DNA from: an uncultured Dyadobacter sp.
Lineage (GTDB): Bacteria; Bacteroidota; Bacteroidia; Cytophagales; Spirosomataceae
NCBI GenBank assembly: GCA_946481035.1
Contig: CAMLNK010000133.1
Coordinates: 1 to 8,354, forward strand
Direction of reading: 5' to 3'
DNA: 8,354 bases
Of the stretch, positions 5,247-8,354 are shown piece after piece; position 1 is the stretch's first letter, and every line of letters begins with the position of its first letter. The translations under genes and the position numbers were made by a program. Under the pieces are notes generated by a model. The model had not been told where the DNA came from. It worked only from the letters and a program-made list of their open reading frames with translations, and made no database searches.

Positions 5247-7655
5247 ATGCTTTACCCCAATACATTAGAACAAAAACTGGGATTTGACAAACTGAGGGAA
5301 CGTTTGAAGGAGCTTTGTATCAGCTCTTTGGGACAGGGTTTTGTCGAAAAAATCCGGTTTTCCGAGAATTTCGGCATGGTCGAGAAGCTGGTAAGCCAGA
5401 CCGCCGAAATGCAGCGCATACTCGAACTGGGCGAGAATTTCCCCTCCCAGAATTACATCGACGCCACGCCCTATCTGAAACGGGCTTCCATTGAAGGCAT
5501 GCTGCTCACACAGCCGGAGTTTTCAGATTTGAAAGTTTCGTTGCTGACGATCCGCCTTTGCCTGCGCTTTTTCGAAGGCCAGGAGGCCGATGCATTCCCC
5601 ATTTTGGGTGAATATGCCAGGACGATCAGGGTTGAGAAGGCCGTTACCGATGCTATCGACCGCATTATCGACGACCGTGGGCAAATCCGTGATTCGGCAT
5701 CACCCGAACTTTCACGCATTCGCAAGCGGTTGATTTCCGAGCAGGCCGGCATCCGTAAAAAGCTGGATACGATTCTGAAATCGGCCAAAAGTAATGGCTG
5801 GATCAGCGACGACGTCTCATTAACCGTCCGGAATGGCCGTATGGTAATTCCCGTTGCAGCTGAACACAAGCGGAAGCTTCGCGGGTTTATCCACGACGAA
5901 TCAGCCACCGGCCAGACCGTTTTCATCGAACCAACGGACGTTTTTGAAACCAATAATGAAATCCGTGAGCTGGAATACGAAGAGCGTCGTGAAATTAACC
6001 GCATTCTGCTCGAACTCACGGCATATATCCGGCCTTATGTACCCGATTTGCAGAAGGCGTACGGCTTCCTGGGTTTAATGGATTTCCTCCGCGCGAAAGC
6101 CCGGTTAGCAGGAGAAATGGGTGCCATTAACCCGCCGTTCGAAAACCGCCAGTTTATCGACTGGCGCGAGGCGCGTCATCCGTTGTTGCATTTGTCGTTT
6201 CAGAAGCAAGGCAAAAAGGTAATCCCGCTGAATATCGAATTACAGGAAAAGCAACGTATCCTGATCGTTTCGGGGCCTAATGCGGGTGGTAAGTCCGTGG
6301 CACTGAAAACAGTGGGACTCATTCAGTACATGTTTCAATGCGGTTTGCTGGTACCAATGCTGGAAGGTTCTTCGATGGGCTTTTTTCAGAATATCTTCAT
6401 CGATATCGGCGACGAACAGTCGTTGGAAAATGACCTGAGTACATACAGTTCGCATTTGACCAATATGCGCCATTTCCTTTCGATGGCGAACAAAAGGACG
6501 CTGTTCCTGATCGACGAGTTCGGTACCGGTACCGAGCCGGGCCTGGGCGGAGCCATTGCGGAAGCTATTCTTGAAAACCTGACCAAATCGGGCGCATTCG
6601 GAATGATTAACACGCATTATACCAATTTGAAAGTACTTGCGGATAAAACGGAAGGGCTTGTGAATGGGGCAATGCGCTTCGATGGCGAGCATTTGGAGCC
6701 GCTTTACCAGCTGGAAATCGGTCGACCGGGCAGTTCGTTCGCATTCGAGATCGCTTCCAAAATCGGGTTGCCGAAAGCGGTAGTAGCCCGTGCCAAAGAG
6801 AAATTGGGGACACAGCAGGTGAACTTTGAAAAACTGCTGAAAGAGCTCGATATCGAACGGCGCGTATTTGCGGAGAAGAACATTGAAATCGGTATCAAAG
6901 AGCGCAAGCTGACCAAGCAAGTGGCCGATTACACCGCATTGAAAGACAAGCTCGAAAACAACGAGAAGAAGATCGTCAACGAAGCCAAGCAAAAGGCCAA
7001 AAACCTGCTTTCCGACGCGAATCAGCTGATTGAGAATACGATCCGGGAGATTAAGGAAAATAAGGCCGAGAAAGAAAAGACCAAAACGGTAAGGACTGCG
7101 CTCGAAAATTTTGGTAAAAACAACCTGAAACTGGCCGAAGTAGCCGAACCGCAACCCGCCGAAGAGGAATACGAACCGGAAGGCGGCGACATTACTCCGG
7201 GCAGCTACGTGCGTATCAGCGGGCAGACTGCTATTGGTGAGGTGCTTTCGATCAAAGGTAAAGATGCTGAAATCCGCATTGGCGACCTGAAATCGAATGT
7301 GAAGCTCAACCGTCTGGAAAAAGTCTCGCGGAAAACCTACCGCGCTGCAACCGGGGAAAAAGGGCTGAAAACGACTTCCAAAGGCGTCGATATGAACGAG
7401 CGGATGCTCAATTTCAGCTTTAACCTCGATATGCGCGGCAAACGCGGCGAAGAAGCGCTCGGGCTGGTCGATCAGTTTATGGACAACGCCATTATGCTGG
7501 GATACGACGAGCTGCGCATTGTTCACGGCAAGGGCGACGGCATCCTGCGCACGCTCGTACGCAACCATCTGCGCGGGTACAAGCAGGTAGCGGGCATGTA
7601 CGACGAGCACGCGGACCGCGGCGGCGCGGGCGTGACGATCGTGAAGTTGAAGTAA
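5247..7655 (+). CDS. mutS2: MutS2 family endonuclease / ribosome-rescue ATPase
   Basis: This 802-residue protein has the complete MutS2 layout. The N-terminal core-clamp region (about 1-310) includes SDDVSLTVRNGRMVIPV and a FIHDESATGQTVFIEP loop. The ATPase has Walker A GPNAGGKS (343-350), Walker B LFLIDEF (Asp423, Glu424) and an NTHYTNLK segment. A Lys/Glu-rich coiled coil (about 540-630), a KOW-like segment (about 648-690, SYVRISGQTAIGEVLSI) and a C-terminal Smr domain with LDMRG (727-731) and HGKGDG (760-765) follow. It lacks the mismatch-recognition domain of MutS1. Family members suppress recombination or, as in Bacillus subtilis, act on collided ribosomes; which applies here is not shown. 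I chose ATG 5247 (MLYPNTLEQKLGFDK), the family N-terminus. The frame runs 35 codons further up into the repeat, which would be an odd extension. A strong terminator follows. Confidence 0.96.
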   Translation: MLYPNTLEQKLGFDKLRERLKELCISSLGQGFVEKIRFSENFGMVEKLVSQTAEMQRILELGENFPSQNYIDATPYLKRASIEGMLLTQPEFSDLKVSLLTIRLCLRFFEGQEADAFPILGEYARTIRVEKAVTDAIDRIIDDRGQIRDSASPELSRIRKRLISEQAGIRKKLDTILKSAKSNGWISDDVSLTVRNGRMVIPVAAEHKRKLRGFIHDESATGQTVFIEPTDVFETNNEIRELEYEERREINRILLELTAYIRPYVPDLQKAYGFLGLMDFLRAKARLAGEMGAINPPFENRQFIDWREARHPLLHLSFQKQGKKVIPLNIELQEKQRILIVSGPNAGGKSVALKTVGLIQYMFQCGLLVPMLEGSSMGFFQNIFIDIGDEQSLENDLSTYSSHLTNMRHFLSMANKRTLFLIDEFGTGTEPGLGGAIAEAILENLTKSGAFGMINTHYTNLKVLADKTEGLVNGAMRFDGEHLEPLYQLEIGRPGSSFAFEIASKIGLPKAVVARAKEKLGTQQVNFEKLLKELDIERRVFAEKNIEIGIKERKLTKQVADYTALKDKLENNEKKIVNEAKQKAKNLLSDANQLIENTIREIKENKAEKEKTKTVRTALENFGKNNLKLAEVAEPQPAEEEYEPEGGDITPGSYVRISGQTAIGEVLSIKGKDAEIRIGDLKSNVKLNRLEKVSRKTYRAATGEKGLKTTSKGVDMNERMLNFSFNLDMRGKRGEEALGLVDQFMDNAIMLGYDELRIVHGKGDGILRTLVRNHLRGYKQVAGMYDEHADRGGAGVTIVKLK

Positions 7656-7679
7656 TGCTTTTGAAAATACATAATAATG

Positions 7680-7710
7680 CGAAAAGGGCGCCTCATCGGC
7701 GCCCTTTTCG
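7680..7710. terminator. Bidirectional intrinsic terminator between mutS2 and the MFS gene
   Basis: CGAAAAGGGCGCC (7680-7692) and GGCGCCCTTTTCG (7698-7710) form a perfect 13-bp stem around the loop TCATC. The stem itself supplies an A-run on one side and a T-run on the other, so it can terminate transcription from both strands. It lies between the mutS2 stop at 7655 and the minus-strand MFS stop at 7728, exactly where a shared terminator for convergent genes is expected. Confidence 0.92.
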
Positions 7711-7727
7711 TTTGATATGATCAGCTA

Positions 7728-8354
7728 TCAGTGAACTGCCGCCGAAGAGGTAGCTACTGTTTTGCGCCCTTTCATCCAGAAATACAGGATCGCGAATGCG
7801 ACGATCAGCAATGCTGGGAACATCACCATCGTGCTCAGCGTCGCCTGACCGGCTGCGAGCTCCATTTCATCGCCGGTAAGACCAGCCGCAGCTTTTTCAG
7901 CTTTGGCATCATCCAGCCATTTACCGATTACCGGCTGCCAGATAGCCGTTGAGAACATTCCGATACCACCTACGATAGACATACCCAATGCACCGCTTAA
8001 AGGCACGTTCTGAGCCACGAAACCGATCATGGTTGGCCAGAACAGCGCAACACCCATCGCGAAGATCACAGCCGCTGCATAAGCCGCAGGACCGGTTACA
8101 GTGCTAAACAGGTAGATACCGGCCGCAGCGAGGATGGAAGAACCCCACAGAATACCGGTTTGGCCTAATGCAGCAACAATCGGGTGCGCGAAGAAGCGTG
8201 TGATGGCCATCAAACCTGTTACCAATGCAAGGATCAGCATCGGACTTGCACCGCTTTTGCTCATGATCAAGCCTGTCCATTGCTGCGGACCAAACTCGCT
8301 GATAGCGGTGAATGCCATACAAACGAAGATGAAAATGAACAGCGGTGTAGCCAT
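7728..8354 (-). CDS. MFS transporter, C-terminal half (5' end outside window)
   Basis: The visible 208 residues contain six hydrophobic helices, at about residues 3-21, 37-57, 65-85, 89-113, 118-140 and 172-192 of the visible part. This matches the C-terminal six-helix bundle of a 12-helix major facilitator transporter in the inner membrane. Features include FGPQQWTGLIMSKSG after the first visible helix and TRFFAHPI in the next. A charged loop (DDAKAEKAAAGLTGDEMELA, about 148-167) sits before the last helix, and a basic tail (MKGRKT) follows it. The ATG formed by the last three bases of the window is almost certainly internal, since a complete MFS protein needs the other half. The substrate cannot be told; Bacteroidota relatives are often sugar transporters, which is only a guess here. 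It is convergent with mutS2. Confidence 0.85.
   Translation of the reverse strand: MATPLFIFIFVCMAFTAISEFGPQQWTGLIMSKSGASPMLILALVTGLMAITRFFAHPIVAALGQTGILWGSSILAAAGIYLFSTVTGPAAYAAAVIFAMGVALFWPTMIGFVAQNVPLSGALGMSIVGGIGMFSTAIWQPVIGKWLDDAKAEKAAAGLTGDEMELAAGQATLSTMVMFPALLIVAFAILYFWMKGRKTVATSSAAVH

Noticed and set aside
6240..7610. Long (456-codon) minus-strand ORF inside mutS2
   Set aside because: It is fully antisense to a well-supported gene, and its composition looks like the mirror of Lys/Glu/Asp codons rather than a real protein.

Overview
The window looks like a chromosomal segment from a Bacteroidota bacterium, most likely order Cytophagales and possibly Dyadobacter-like. The signs are protein content (a DUF7935-type membrane protein beside MutS2, Bacteroidota-style PssA and KAS III), near-absence of Shine-Dalgarno sequences with A-rich leaders instead, and candidate promoters of the TTTG / TAnnTTTG type. 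The genus is an inference from memory of similar proteins, not a search. Most genes are housekeeping.

Layout. 1-390 is the C-terminal end of an unrecognised protein. 441-1790 is a tight two-gene unit: an MBL-fold (glyoxalase II-like) hydrolase and phosphatidylserine synthase PssA. 1927-2928 is a beta-ketoacyl-ACP synthase III preceded by a candidate promoter. 2938-4017 is an AT-richer block (about 42-43% G+C by hand count) of two divergent genes, a small CoA-binding Rossmann protein (minus) and a NUMOD4/HNH/helix-turn-helix protein (plus). Each converges on its outer neighbour across a 9-bp gap. 4027-4326 (minus) is an A-type iron-sulfur carrier homologue that keeps the first conserved cysteine but stops before the C-terminal CGC pair. 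4468-4986 is a single-pass membrane protein of the DUF7935 type, followed by about 200 bp of GC-rich imperfect repeats with complementary arms, then mutS2 (5247-7655). A strong bidirectional hairpin terminator (7680-7710) separates mutS2 from the C-terminal half of an MFS transporter (minus, 7728 to the window edge).

How the genes relate. PssA and KAS III both serve membrane lipid synthesis but probably form separate transcription units. DUF7935 and mutS2 share a strand and are probably co-transcribed through the repeat. No complete mobile element, CRISPR array, RNA gene or obvious defence system was seen. The most interesting points are the HNH-family protein with an apparently lost metal-ligand position (possibly a domesticated DNA-binding protein), the tail-less IscA-like protein, and the nested inverted/direct repeat upstream of mutS2.
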